From Putridiphycobacter roseus (GTDB lineage Bacteria; Bacteroidota; Bacteroidia; Flavobacteriales_D; Crocinitomicaceae), in the NCBI RefSeq assembly GCF_003234935.1, contig NZ_QKSB01000002.1, forward strand, positions 186,001 to 250,000: a stretch of 64,000 nt of DNA, given 5' to 3'. How positions within the stretch are numbered: the first letter of the stretch is position 1; each line of letters starts with the position of its first letter. Below are positions 53,095-62,972 of the stretch, piece by piece. The notes beneath the pieces are model-generated. The model was not told the origin of the DNA. It ran no database searches and saw nothing but the letters and a program-made list of their open reading frames with translations. A program made the translations under genes and the position numbers.

Positions 53095-53466
53095 GCAATA
53101 AACTATTTAAGGAATAGCTATCGGGAATGTCTTGCGCGAATTGCATTGAAACCAATAGCAATCGAAGGATTTTACAAATTACCTTTACCAACCTTCAGTA
53201 AGCAAGACTGGTAAGGAGAGAGTTTTATGTCCTAACTTTACTTCGGGAAAAGGAATAAATATTCAAAGCCATTTAACAATTACTTCACACAATATTTTAC
53301 AAGCCTATTCTTCCTTTTTTTTATTGCCTAAAACATAAATTATTTCGACCGCATGAACGCCCCCATATGGAACTGCATTAGCCTGTTACCAACAAGTGAA
53401 AACATGCAGTATTTAGAATGACAACCTCCCCTCATGATTTTTTTTTGCATAAAGTTCAAGTCTGAC
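53095..53466. other. Non-coding spacer between the tRNA-Lys copies
   Basis: About 370 nt with no supportable gene, no tRNA and no repeat of the flanking unit. Short reading frames here are shadows that run into the tRNA repeats. Confidence 0.5.
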
Positions 53467-53497
53467 TTTGTCATTAATAAAAAAGTATATATATTTG
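53467..53497 (+). promoter_or_regulatory. Promoter of tRNA-Lys copy 2
   Basis: TTTG (53467-53470), exactly 19 nt, then TATATTTG (53490-53497). The spacer differs from copy 1 in its upstream part, so the -33 element was kept or re-formed independently of the repeat boundary. Confidence 0.88.
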
Positions 53498-53525
53498 CAC
53501 CCGCAAACGGAAACGATTGCTGGAA

Positions 53526-53598
53526 GATCTGGTAGCTCAGTTGGTAGAGCATCTCCCTTTTAAGGAGAGGGTCCTGGGTTCGAGCCCCAGCCAGGTCA
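53526..53598 (+). tRNA. tRNA-Lys (anticodon UUU), copy 2
   Basis: Identical over all 73 nt to the copy at 52982, with the same anticodon loop CTTTTAA and no encoded CCA. It has its own promoter and terminator, so both copies are probably expressed. Confidence 0.97.
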
Positions 53599-53611
53599 CA
53601 AATAAAAAACG

Positions 53612-53643
53612 AAACATCAATTTAACGATTGATGTTTTTTTTT
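53612..53643 (+). terminator. Intrinsic terminator of tRNA-Lys copy 2
   Basis: The same 10-bp stem (AAACATCAAT/ATTGATGTTT) as copy 1, followed by T. The following 53644-53849 shows nothing more than a presumed promoter region for the PBP gene. Confidence 0.92.
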
Positions 53644-53849
53644 GCCCTAAAATTTATAGGTGGCGAGCGCCAGATAGCTATAATAAATTTCCTGAAGGAG
53701 CTTTAAAAACCAAGACAACGTACATTCCCCTTTAACATTTCGCCTGCCCTAGCAATCCACCTCCTTTCAACAAATCACTTCCCATTTAAAATAATTGAAC
53801 TATTTTAATGTTTAACTTTACCTGACTTTATAAAAAGGACATTCAATAC

Positions 53850-56048
53850 ATGTTAAAACTAAAAGCGAGATACCTCAAATTCAAGAAAAGAAAATTCCTA
53901 TTTCGCATGTTCAAATATTTAACAATTCTAGTCGTTCTGGGAATCGGTATGCTCGTAGCATTATTTGCATTGGTCTACTTTAACTTTTTTGGTCCCCTAC
54001 CCAACAAGGCACAATTATCGGGCATTATTAACGAAGAAGCGGCATTAGTTTATTCTGAAGATGATGTCATTATCGGAAAGATTTTCGCTGAAAATAGGAC
54101 CAATGTCAAGTTATCGCAACTTCCACAACATTTAAAAGAGGCGCTAATTGCAACTGAGGACAAAAGGTTTTACGAGCACATTGGTTATGACAGTCGCAGT
54201 TATTTAAGGGTATTATTTAAGAGTATTTTACTAGGCGACAAATCAGGTGGTGGTGGTAGTACCATTACCCAGCAATTGATCAAAAATCTTTTTGGAAGAA
54301 ATTATAATGGCGTTTTAAGTTTACCTATCCATAAAATCAAGGAAGTAATCACGGCAAAACGATTAGAAGAAATTTACGCAAAAGATGAGATTTTACTATT
54401 ATACTTTAATTCGGTCCCTTTTGGTGAAAACATATATGGTATAGAGTCAGCCGCTAATCGTTTTTTTAATAAGTCGGTAAATGAATTAAAAATAGAAGAG
54501 GCAGCTGTATTAGTGGGCATGTTGAAAGCAAACACAAAATACAACCCTAGAATGCATCCAAAAAATGCATTGCAGCGAAGAAATACAGTACTTCAACTCA
54601 TGAATAATCAAACTTACTTAAGTGACAAGGCCAATGACAGTCTACAAAAACTGCCATTAATATTAGATTATGAAAACTTAAATTTAAAAACTACAGCTGG
54701 ATATTTTGTCTACCAGGTCAAGCAAAAAACAGCAGAGATTTTAGCGGAAATCAATGAAGAGTCTGACAAAAATTACAATCTGGAAACAGATGGATTAAAA
54801 ATTCATACCACCTTAAATTATAAAATTCAAGTTATTGCAGAAAAAGCTGCGCAAGCCCAATTGATGATCAAACAAAAGCAACTAGAAAGAGAGCTTAGAT
54901 CCAATAATTTAAAGGCCAAATGGTTAAAAAAACAAGAAAGCGCTTCTGTGCAGTTAGCAGCTGACCAAAAAAAGAGGCAGCTATCATTATTCGATTGGGA
55001 TAGTACACAAACCATTCAGGGGAATAAATTTGACAGTTTATGGCACTATGCCAAAATGCTCAACGCATCTGTACTCATTACACATCCCAAAACTGGTGCC
55101 GTCATCACTTGGGTTGGCGGAAATAATTTCAGAGCACTCCCTTTTGATATGGTGCTATCTCACCGTCAAATCGCTTCAGCTTTTAAACCTATTTTATACG
55201 CAACGGCTTTGGAAAATGGATTTTCAGCTTGTGATTATCTCGAAAACGAAGAAAAAAATTATCCAGCATACGATAATTGGCGCCCAAGTAATGCAGACCA
55301 TAGTTCCACACCCGACCAAAAAGTTGCTTTATGGAATGCCTTGATTCATTCCATGAATTTACCTACTATTGATTTATTTTTCAAACTGGAAGAGAAACAA
55401 CTCCTCGATATTTGTAAAAAGTTAAAATTTCCTGCAATAGACAATAATTCACCGTCTATTGCACTGGGCACGCTTGACCTTTCTCTATTAGAAATAATTA
55501 GAGCTTATGGTGCTTTTGCCAATCAAGGAAACATGAATGAATTACATTTAATCAGTAAAATAACGGACAAAGCAGGTCACATCATTTATGAAAATAAGGT
55601 AGAAAAAGCAGAACGCATATTTAAAGCAGCTACCTGCCAAACTCTGACTGCAATATTACAAAAAGCAGTGGCCCAAGGTACAGGTTCAAAAATTAGAAAT
55701 ACTTACCACATTAAAAGTCAATTGGCGAGTAAAACAGGAACCGCACAAGATTATACCAATGCGTGGTTTATTGCGTATACGCCCAGTATTGTATTGGGTA
55801 CGTGGGTCGGGAATTCAAAAAATGATATTCACTTTAAAAGTGGAAAAGGTGCTGGTTCCTCTTTGGCTTTACCTATTGTTGCTACTATTTTATTGGCCAT
55901 TGAAAAAGATGTACAATTGAGAAAACAATACCTCACTGCATTTACTATTCCTGATGAAATATACGCCTCACTAGAATGCCCTGCTTATAAAGAAAAAGGT
56001 ATAAAAGGATTATTTAATCGTCTATTTAAAAAGCCAAATCAAAAATAA
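53850..56048 (+). CDS. Class A penicillin-binding protein (PBP1A/1C-like)
   Basis: The 732-residue bifunctional peptidoglycan synthase has an N-terminal cytoplasmic tail and membrane helix (about 22-46). A GT51 transglycosylase domain has TEDKRFYEHIGYDSRSYLRV, GGGSTITQQLIKNLFGR and KRLEEIYAKDEIL. A transpeptidase domain has the SxxK nucleophile SAFK (about 442), the SxN motif SMN and SKTGTAQ (about 627). All motifs are intact. It acts on the outer face of the inner membrane. It has its own upstream region (AT-rich, no clear -7 match). Confidence 0.93.
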   Translation: MLKLKARYLKFKKRKFLFRMFKYLTILVVLGIGMLVALFALVYFNFFGPLPNKAQLSGIINEEAALVYSEDDVIIGKIFAENRTNVKLSQLPQHLKEALIATEDKRFYEHIGYDSRSYLRVLFKSILLGDKSGGGGSTITQQLIKNLFGRNYNGVLSLPIHKIKEVITAKRLEEIYAKDEILLLYFNSVPFGENIYGIESAANRFFNKSVNELKIEEAAVLVGMLKANTKYNPRMHPKNALQRRNTVLQLMNNQTYLSDKANDSLQKLPLILDYENLNLKTTAGYFVYQVKQKTAEILAEINEESDKNYNLETDGLKIHTTLNYKIQVIAEKAAQAQLMIKQKQLERELRSNNLKAKWLKKQESASVQLAADQKKRQLSLFDWDSTQTIQGNKFDSLWHYAKMLNASVLITHPKTGAVITWVGGNNFRALPFDMVLSHRQIASAFKPILYATALENGFSACDYLENEEKNYPAYDNWRPSNADHSSTPDQKVALWNALIHSMNLPTIDLFFKLEEKQLLDICKKLKFPAIDNNSPSIALGTLDLSLLEIIRAYGAFANQGNMNELHLISKITDKAGHIIYENKVEKAERIFKAATCQTLTAILQKAVAQGTGSKIRNTYHIKSQLASKTGTAQDYTNAWFIAYTPSIVLGTWVGNSKNDIHFKSGKGAGSSLALPIVATILLAIEKDVQLRKQYLTAFTIPDEIYASLECPAYKEKGIKGLFNRLFKKPNQK

Positions 56049-56241
56049 AGTACTCCATAAACCATTAATCATTGGCATTAATATTTACAAAAAAGTAACA
56101 TTTAAGGATATAAAAAAAACAAAATGGTAACACTTTAGCAGTAAATGCCTATATTTCATTAAACCAATTCAGCCCGTAGACCAAACTTTAACAAATTGCC
56201 TTGAAGTCCCCCTTTTAAAAACAGCACAAGCACAAAAGAAA

Positions 56242-57132
56242 ATGAAGCAAAGTTTATCCTATTATCTTACACTTTTGGTATTACAACTAAAAGGACTTAA
56301 AAAAGAATTTAGTGAAGACCCTATCAACTATGAAAAACTAAGAAATGAGGATGTGCACCATCCAAAAGCTTCTTTTTTTAAAAAGGAGAAAATCAAGTCA
56401 TTTAAGGTTCGTAACACGAGTATTACGGAGGTTAGCACCAACAAATCGAACGGTAAATTATTACTTTATATTCATGGAGGAGCATTTATTTCAGGTCCCT
56501 CACAAATCCATTGGGCAGTAATTAAAAAAATTTCTAAACAGACTAATTTTACCATTTGGATGTGCGATTATCCTAAGGCACCAGAAAATAAAATAATTGA
56601 AATATCCGCAAACATAGATGCTGTTTACCAAGCGTCACTCGAAAAATACCAAGCCCATGACATTACTTTAATCGGTGATTCTGTTGGTGGTACCTTAATC
56701 GCCTGTCTCTTACAACGACTCATTCTAAAACAAAACGCCATCCCTAATAAAATCATATTAATTTCACCAGTAATGGATGCTTCATTTTCTAATCCACAAA
56801 TTGATAAAATAGACAAAACAGACCCTATGTTATCAAAAACTGGCGTACTAAGCGCTAAAAAAATGTGTGCCATGGAAGTCGATTTAAAAAATCCCATAAT
56901 TTCTCCTTTGTACGGCAATTTTGAGCACTTTCCTAAGACAGTATTATATCTAGCGGAGCACGACATTACCTATCCCGATCAACAATTGGCTGTCCAAAAA
57001 TTAAAAAATGCTAATGTGCCCATGAAAGTGATAGCAGGAAAAAATATGCCACATATTTGGCCATTATTACCCCTAATGAAGGAAGCAACACATACACTCC
57101 ATGATTTAATTGACGAAATAAAAGCCCAATAA
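56242..57132 (+). CDS. HSL-type alpha/beta-hydrolase
   Basis: The 296-residue protein shows the hormone-sensitive-lipase motif LYIHGGAFISGPSQIHW, nucleophile elbow IGDSVGGTLIACL, Asp in AEHDITYPDQQ and His in GKNMPHIWPLLP: a complete catalytic triad of esterase family IV. There is no signal peptide, so it is probably a cytoplasmic esterase with unknown substrate. It stands alone between PBP and EEP genes. Confidence 0.87.
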   Translation: MKQSLSYYLTLLVLQLKGLKKEFSEDPINYEKLRNEDVHHPKASFFKKEKIKSFKVRNTSITEVSTNKSNGKLLLYIHGGAFISGPSQIHWAVIKKISKQTNFTIWMCDYPKAPENKIIEISANIDAVYQASLEKYQAHDITLIGDSVGGTLIACLLQRLILKQNAIPNKIILISPVMDASFSNPQIDKIDKTDPMLSKTGVLSAKKMCAMEVDLKNPIISPLYGNFEHFPKTVLYLAEHDITYPDQQLAVQKLKNANVPMKVIAGKNMPHIWPLLPLMKEATHTLHDLIDEIKAQ

Positions 57133-57216
57133 TTACGCCAATAAAAGAGATAATTATTACCTTTTATCGCTTAATGATTTGTTTCAAAAATAAAACAAGT
57201 CTAAATCCATCAAAAT

Positions 57217-58272
57217 TTGATTACAACATACATCATTATCGCCATTATTTTTTCGAGTTTTAGTTTTGCTCCTTCCTTGCCATCCAGCCATTGGTCCTTT
57301 AGAATTTTCGACTTCATTCGTCTTCAAATGGTATTTATTCAAGCCTTAATATTCATTATTGGTCTTTTTATCTTTAAAGATTTTAATACACTAAATACAT
57401 TTGTTTTATCCCTACTTGCAATAGCAATTCTTACCCAAGTATATTTCATAGCACCTTATTTACCATTTAGAAAGTTTACAGATAAAAGTCCAAATAACGA
57501 AGCCGAAATTAAATTAATAAGTGTAAATGTTTTACAAAAAAACAAGAATTACAAGTCACTTATTCAGCTGGTTGAAAAAGTGAAACCAGCTATTCTACTC
57601 ACCATGGAAACCAATGAAACCTGGGAGCAGGAAATGCATGAAATAGAAGAAAAGTATGCTTACAACTTTAAGATACCCAAGGAAAACCGGTATGGCATGC
57701 ATTTTTATTCAAATTTAAAAATAATAGCCTGTAAGGTTCATTATTTTATTTCTGACGAAAGACCGGCCATTGAAGTGAAACTGGCCGACAAAAATCAAAA
57801 TGAATTCATTTTTTATGGGGTTCACCCACCACCACCTAGTCCGACTGAAAAGCCTACAGCCAAACAGAAAGATGCGGAATTAATGCAAGTAGGTAAATTA
57901 ATTGCTAAGCAAGAATTACCCTGTATCGTAACGGGCGACTTTAACAATGTCTGTTGGTCGAAAAGTGCTAAGGTATTTGCCAAAATATCTAAACTAAAAG
58001 ACGCACGTTTAGGCAGAGGAATTCACGGAACCTTTCCTGTTAAACCTTGGATTTTCCGATTTCCCTTAGATTTACTTTTTGTTTCCAAAGCGATTAATGT
58101 AGATAAAATTGGCACACTACCTAGTATAGGATCAGATCACTTACCTTTTTATGCCGCATTTAATATTTCAAATCCAGACGCAGATAGTAAGCATACACCT
58201 TCAAAAAAGTTAAAAAAAGAAGCAGATCGAATTATTAAAGCAGGAAAAAAAGCACATAAAGCAGAAGATTAA
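57217..58272 (+). CDS. Membrane-anchored endonuclease/exonuclease/phosphatase (EEP) family protein
   Basis: The 351-residue protein has about three N-terminal membrane helices (near 3-22, 35-52, 58-78). A periplasmic or cytoplasmic EEP domain follows: ISVNVLQKNKNYKSL, LTMETNETWEQEM, the acid pair region EVKLADKNQNEF, VTGDFNNVCWSKSA and IGSDHLPFYAAF. These carry the Asn/Glu/Asp/His metal and catalytic residues. DNase, phosphodiesterase or phospholipase activity is possible. The start is TTG at 57217 because an in-frame stop lies just upstream and the first helix needs it. The C-terminus is Lys-rich. Confidence 0.82.
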   Translation: MITTYIIIAIIFSSFSFAPSLPSSHWSFRIFDFIRLQMVFIQALIFIIGLFIFKDFNTLNTFVLSLLAIAILTQVYFIAPYLPFRKFTDKSPNNEAEIKLISVNVLQKNKNYKSLIQLVEKVKPAILLTMETNETWEQEMHEIEEKYAYNFKIPKENRYGMHFYSNLKIIACKVHYFISDERPAIEVKLADKNQNEFIFYGVHPPPPSPTEKPTAKQKDAELMQVGKLIAKQELPCIVTGDFNNVCWSKSAKVFAKISKLKDARLGRGIHGTFPVKPWIFRFPLDLLFVSKAINVDKIGTLPSIGSDHLPFYAAFNISNPDADSKHTPSKKLKKEADRIIKAGKKAHKAED

Positions 58273-58332
58273 GACCATTGTTAGAATAAAAATAAAATTC
58301 AAAGAGAGTTACCATAATAATATTCAATTCAT

Positions 58333-58340
58333 TATATTTG
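58333..58340 (+). promoter_or_regulatory. -7 box of the first PAS-SpoIIE gene
   Basis: TATATTTG followed by TTAACC, about 62 nt before the ATG at 58403. A very similar box precedes the paralogue at 60656. Confidence 0.55.
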
Positions 58341-58402
58341 TTAACCTTACTGAAATATTTTTGTTGGGCACTAGAAACAACGAATAAAAGCTGCAAAAAA
58401 CA

Positions 58403-60457
58403 ATGGACCCAGAAAAATTAATTTTCACCATTAGTATTCTATTTTTAATAACGTTAATCATCCTGTTATTAATACGTTTAAATGTAGTTAATAAAAGACT
58501 TAAAAATAAATCTTTCGCGTATCAACGAATTCAAGCTGAAAAAATTCAATTTGAAAAACTATTAGACAGTGTCAATGACATCATTTACATAGCAGACGAT
58601 AAAGGTTTATTTACCTATTACAATCATTACGCAACGCTTTTACTAGGATATACAAAAGAGGAGAATATAGGACGTAGATTTCAAGAATTAATTCACAAAG
58701 ACCATGTGGCACATGTTCAAAAATCTTATTACAATCATTTTGCACAGAATTTAAAACAATCTTATCTTGAATTTCAAATCAAAAAAAAAGATGGCAATAT
58801 CATATGGGTAGGCCAACAAGTTACTTCTAAATTCAGTGCAGATGATCCGACTAAAATTATTGGTTTTTATGGTGTAGTAAGGGATATTAATGACCGAAAA
58901 TTAGCTGAATTATTATTATCTGAAAGTGAAATAAAATACAGAGAATTGTTTGATAATTCATCTGAATTAATACATAGCATAGATACAGATGGAGAAGTAT
59001 TATATGCCAATAACTCTTGGCTACAAAAACTAGGCTATACAGAAAGTGAATTAAAGGATTTAAATTATTTTTCGGTTATTCATCCAGATAGTCACGCGCA
59101 TTGTACTGAATTTTTAGAAACAGTGATTGAAAAGGGTAAATTTGAAGGCATTACAGTTTATAACTTGCAAACAAAGGCAGGCCAAAAAATCACGGTAGAA
59201 GGATCCGTAACCATTACGCAACAAAATGGAAAAGTTTACAGTATTCAGTCTTTTTTAAGAGACATCACAAAACAAAAAGAAGCGGAAATAAGATTAACCA
59301 AACAAGAGAATACCTTAAGGCAAATAACAGAGACTATAAATGATGTTTTTTATCTCTATAATATGCAAGATAAAAAGTACGAATACATCAGTGCCAATTG
59401 TGAGAGTATTTTAGGTGCAAATAAAGATTTCTTTTACACCCATCAGCGTTACCCAAAATTATTCGTGCATGAGTTAGATGAAAAAAAGTTGTTAGCTGCT
59501 CATAAAATAGTAGAATCTGGAATACCATATAGTATTGATTACCGAATTACTGTTAATGAAGAGACTAAATGGATCAATGAAAAGTCATTTCCTATTTTAG
59601 ATGATGCAGGAAAAGTAGTCGCCAATTCAGGCATTTGTCGAGATATTACAGATTTAAAACAAGCTCAAAATATTATTCATGATCAAAATATAGAAATTGG
59701 ATTAAGTATTCAATATGCTAAAAGCATACAAGAAGCCGTTTTACCAAGCGAAAAAAGAGTCGCTAGTTTTATTGCGGATGCTTTTGTATTATTTAAACCC
59801 AAAGCCATAGTGAGTGGCGACTTTTTTGTAGTCGATAAAATAAATACCAATGAAGGAAACGAATTACTTACATTAATTGTAGGAGACTGCACCGGGCATG
59901 GTGTTCCAGGCGCAGTACTGAGTTTAATGTGCAATGTGTTGGTAAGAGAATCTTTTACAAGAGTTGAAGTAAACACACCTGCCGAAGCACTCGATTTTAT
60001 AAGAAAGAGACTGATTGCTTTTTTAGGCTCTCAACAAGAAAAGATTATACAAGACGGCATGGATATTGCTTTCTCCGTATTAGACCAAGTAAACAGTAAA
60101 CTGTACTTTGCTGGCGCAAATATTTCTTGTATAATCGTAAGGGGAAATGAAGCCATAGAACACAAAGGAAACAGACAACATATTGGATATATGGACAATC
60201 CTAAACCTTTTTCAAACCATGTAATTGACATTGAAAAAGGAGATTGCATTTTCTTATACACAGATGGATTTATGGACCAATTTGGTGGAGAAAAAAATAA
60301 AAAATATTCTAAGAAAAGACTACATCAATTCTTAATTAAAAAAAGCCATTTGTCCATGGCAGAAATAAATAAATTACTGGAAGAAGAATTTATGATCTGG
60401 AAAGGTGATTTTGAACAAATTGATGATGTGACCATCATGGGTTTTCGTTTTAATTAA
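58403..60457 (+). CDS. Membrane PAS-PAS-PAS-SpoIIE phosphatase
   Basis: The 684-residue protein has one membrane helix (about 7-26) and a short coiled coil. Three PAS domains follow (about 48-165: DIIYIADDKGLFTYYNHYA; 170-295: GEVLYANNSWLQKLGYTESE; 300-420: NDVFYLYNMQDKKYEYIS). A C-terminal SpoIIE/PP2C domain (about 440-684) has VSGDFFVVDK, GDCTGHGVPGAVLSLMCN and FLYTDGFMDQFGGE. It should dephosphorylate an anti-anti-sigma-like or related protein in response to small ligands or redox. A paralogue lies just downstream. The ligands are unknown. Confidence 0.88.
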   Translation: MDPEKLIFTISILFLITLIILLLIRLNVVNKRLKNKSFAYQRIQAEKIQFEKLLDSVNDIIYIADDKGLFTYYNHYATLLLGYTKEENIGRRFQELIHKDHVAHVQKSYYNHFAQNLKQSYLEFQIKKKDGNIIWVGQQVTSKFSADDPTKIIGFYGVVRDINDRKLAELLLSESEIKYRELFDNSSELIHSIDTDGEVLYANNSWLQKLGYTESELKDLNYFSVIHPDSHAHCTEFLETVIEKGKFEGITVYNLQTKAGQKITVEGSVTITQQNGKVYSIQSFLRDITKQKEAEIRLTKQENTLRQITETINDVFYLYNMQDKKYEYISANCESILGANKDFFYTHQRYPKLFVHELDEKKLLAAHKIVESGIPYSIDYRITVNEETKWINEKSFPILDDAGKVVANSGICRDITDLKQAQNIIHDQNIEIGLSIQYAKSIQEAVLPSEKRVASFIADAFVLFKPKAIVSGDFFVVDKINTNEGNELLTLIVGDCTGHGVPGAVLSLMCNVLVRESFTRVEVNTPAEALDFIRKRLIAFLGSQQEKIIQDGMDIAFSVLDQVNSKLYFAGANISCIIVRGNEAIEHKGNRQHIGYMDNPKPFSNHVIDIEKGDCIFLYTDGFMDQFGGEKNKKYSKKRLHQFLIKKSHLSMAEINKLLEEEFMIWKGDFEQIDDVTIMGFRFN

Positions 60458-60591
60458 TGCGCTAATTACACTACCTCTATTTTCGAATTAGAAAAAAAAT
60501 GGTATTAAAAAACGACACTAGCGCCATCTCTACATACTAATAATATTAAGAAACGACCTTTACTAATATATTACATTTTATTATATTTGTC

Positions 60592-60599
60592 AATCACCC
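60592..60599 (+). promoter_or_regulatory. -7 box of the second PAS-SpoIIE gene
   Basis: TATATTTG followed by TCAATC, about 56 nt before the ATG at 60656, much like the box before 58403. Confidence 0.55.
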
Positions 60600-60655
60600 C
60601 GCCTAATTCTATTTGGATTAGTGCATTAATTTTTAACCTTTGCATTAAAGTATAA

Positions 60656-62332
60656 ATGGAACTAGCTAATTCAACCATAGAATTAATTTTAATAGTGCTA
60701 ATACTGCTAGTTATAACACTTGCTTTTCGTTTAATTATTTCATTTAAAAAACAACAAAAATTAAGCACTAAAATTACTGTTTTACAAAGCGAAAAAAATC
60801 AATTTGAACACATGATTGAAACGGTGAGTGATATCATTTACAGTGCAAACATTCAAGGTGAATTTACCTATTTAAACGACACGGTTGAAAGTATAACTGG
60901 CTACCGAAAAGAGGAGATTTTAGGTACAAAATTTCAAGACATAATTGAAAAGTCACATGTTAAAAGGATTGAAAAAGCATTTTCTGACCATTTTGAAAAA
61001 GGCTTGAAACAATCCCAACACGAATTAATGATCAAAAGAAAAGATGGCAGTACGCTTTGGGTTGGTCAAAAAGTAACTTCAATTTTCAATAAAGATAATC
61101 CCAAACAAATTGATGGATTTTACGGGATTGTACGGGATATTAATGACAAAAAACAGCTTTCTTTGAAATTGAGCAAAGAGGAAAAAACTCTGCGTCAAAT
61201 TACAGAAACTCTAAATGATGTTTTCTACCTTTTCAACATAGAAAAAAATAAATATGAATACATTAGCCCAAACTGTAACAATATATTAGGTGCGAGTAGA
61301 AATTCATTTTATGAGAACAATAACTTTATTGATACATTAATTCACCCTGAAGACTTAATCCTAACCACCAATGCTCAAAAAAACTTAAAAAATGGTATTG
61401 CATACGATATTGACTTCAGAATCATAAGCAATGATGAAATCAAATGGATTAACGAAAAATCGTTTCCCATTTTAAACAAACATGGTGAGTTGGTCTTAAA
61501 TTCTGGTATTTGCAGGGACATTACAGGCTTTAAATTAGCACAAGAAGTGATAGACTTACAAAACGAAGAAATTAGTTCTAGTATTCAATATGCGAAAAAT
61601 TTACAAGATGCTGTTCTACCAAGTAGCGAGCGTTTATTAAAAATAGTACCTGATTCATTTATCTTTTTCAACCCAAAAAACATTGTGAGTGGTGACTTTT
61701 ATGTGGTGGATCAAATTAGGACAAATGAAGGATTATCACTGCCCACTTTAATCGTCGGTGACTGCACTGGACATGGTGTTCCTGGGGCAGTATTAAGTTT
61801 AATGTGTAATGTTTTAGTCCGAGAATCTTTTTCTAGAACTGAAGTCAATTCACCAGCCGAGGCGCTTGATTTTGTAAGAAATAGATTGATTGCATTTTTA
61901 TGCGCTCATGAAGAACAAATCATCAATGATGGTATGGACATTGCTTTTTGCGTCTTAAACAAAGCCAAAAATCAACTTTATTTTGCAGGTGCTTACATCT
62001 CCTGTGTAATCATTAGAGACAACCGCATAATAGAATACAAAGGAGACAGACAGCATGTTGGTTATACCCGAAATCCAAAACCATTTATCAACCATATCAT
62101 TGATATAGAAAAAGGAGACTGTGTTTTTCTATTTACGGATGGATATACCGACCAGTTTGGTGGTGAACGCAACAAGAAATACTCGAAAAAAAGGCTACAT
62201 CAATTACTTTTAGATAACAAGCATCTTCCAATGAAACAAATCTCTAAGCGATTAGAGGAAGAGTTTAAGGCATGGAAAAATGACTATGAACAAATAGATG
62301 ATGTGACTTTTTTAGGCATAAGAATAGATTAA
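60656..62332 (+). CDS. Membrane PAS-PAS-SpoIIE phosphatase, paralogue of the preceding gene
   Basis: The 558-residue protein has a membrane helix (about 8-27) and two PAS domains (DIIYSANIQGEFTYLNDTVE; NDVFYLFNIEKNKYEYIS) matching the first and third of its neighbour. A SpoIIE domain has VSGDFYVVDQ, GDCTGHGVPGAVLSLMCN and FLFTDGYTDQFGGE. It lacks the neighbour's middle PAS domain (about 125 residues), so a tandem duplication followed by loss or gain of one PAS is likely. Both C-termini stay close, so their targets may overlap. Catalytic residues look intact. Confidence 0.88.
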   Translation: MELANSTIELILIVLILLVITLAFRLIISFKKQQKLSTKITVLQSEKNQFEHMIETVSDIIYSANIQGEFTYLNDTVESITGYRKEEILGTKFQDIIEKSHVKRIEKAFSDHFEKGLKQSQHELMIKRKDGSTLWVGQKVTSIFNKDNPKQIDGFYGIVRDINDKKQLSLKLSKEEKTLRQITETLNDVFYLFNIEKNKYEYISPNCNNILGASRNSFYENNNFIDTLIHPEDLILTTNAQKNLKNGIAYDIDFRIISNDEIKWINEKSFPILNKHGELVLNSGICRDITGFKLAQEVIDLQNEEISSSIQYAKNLQDAVLPSSERLLKIVPDSFIFFNPKNIVSGDFYVVDQIRTNEGLSLPTLIVGDCTGHGVPGAVLSLMCNVLVRESFSRTEVNSPAEALDFVRNRLIAFLCAHEEQIINDGMDIAFCVLNKAKNQLYFAGAYISCVIIRDNRIIEYKGDRQHVGYTRNPKPFINHIIDIEKGDCVFLFTDGYTDQFGGERNKKYSKKRLHQLLLDNKHLPMKQISKRLEEEFKAWKNDYEQIDDVTFLGIRID

Positions 62333-62445
62333 AAATCAAACATTTATTGTCTTCAATTACTATTTTCAACAGCAAAAAATGTGCGATAAGTAATAATAAA
62401 AATATCTATTTACAGTATTTTATTATCGTTTAACAATAATTTTAC

Positions 62446-62453
62446 TAGATTTG
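62446..62453 (+). promoter_or_regulatory. -7 box of the DUF2975/XRE pair
   Basis: TAGATTTG matches TAnnTTTG and lies 18 nt before the ATG at 62472. The TTG at 62451 is inside the box and is rejected. Confidence 0.55.
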
Positions 62454-62471
62454 CTTGCTAAACCATATATC

Positions 62472-62969
62472 ATGAAAAAAATCACCCTCCTTAAGTCATT
62501 AGTCGATATTTTATACTTTCTACATTTTTTAGGTTTAATCGCAATTTTATTTTTTATCACCATTGGAATCATTTCTCCAAATGAAACAGCAACAAGTTTA
62601 CCACCACTAAATAGCTTCCACTGGACCATCATTTTGATTGGCCTATTTGCATACATTGTGTTTATGATGGGACTAAATTATTTGAGAAAAGTGTCACGCC
62701 TACTAGCTACAAATGACTTTTTCTCTATGGAGATTATAAAACAATTTAAAAATACTGGAAATCATTTTTTAGCGACAGGGATAATTACAACTGCTTTGCT
62801 TCTTGCAAATGGCGTAAACCACTTATTTAATGGAAAACTAATTTTTAGTTATGACCTTACTTTTATCATTCCTATGTTTTTAATGATAATTGGCTTGTTC
62901 TTTTTAATACAATCAAAATCTATAAGATTAGCAAAAAGCTACAAGGAGGAAAATGAATTAACCGTATAA
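62472..62969 (+). CDS. DUF2975 membrane protein
   Basis: From the ATG at 62472 the protein has 165 residues with four hydrophobic segments (about 14-34, 52-72, 95-115, 130-148). It also has the loop FMMGLNYLRKVSRLLATNDF, the pattern of DUF2975. This family is usually encoded with a small XRE regulator, and such a gene follows 3 nt later. Its function is unknown; a small membrane protein under control of its partner is the common view. Confidence 0.82.
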   Translation: MKKITLLKSLVDILYFLHFLGLIAILFFITIGIISPNETATSLPPLNSFHWTIILIGLFAYIVFMMGLNYLRKVSRLLATNDFFSMEIIKQFKNTGNHFLATGIITTALLLANGVNHLFNGKLIFSYDLTFIIPMFLMIIGLFFLIQSKSIRLAKSYKEENELTV

Positions 62970-62972
62970 ATA

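Larger units (their letters stand above)
53483..53643 (+). repeat. Direct repeat copy 2 (tRNA-Lys transcription unit)
   Basis: Second copy of the unit at 52939-53094. The repeat starts inside the promoter spacer and ends in the terminator T-run. Confidence 0.85.

Noticed and set aside
52907..53191. Minus-strand reading frame across tRNA-Lys copy 1
   Set aside because: It only exists because it reads through the tRNA and its promoter; the same residues recur in the second copy, and no signal of selection is seen. The frames at 53340-53552 and 53517-53735 are rejected for the same reason.
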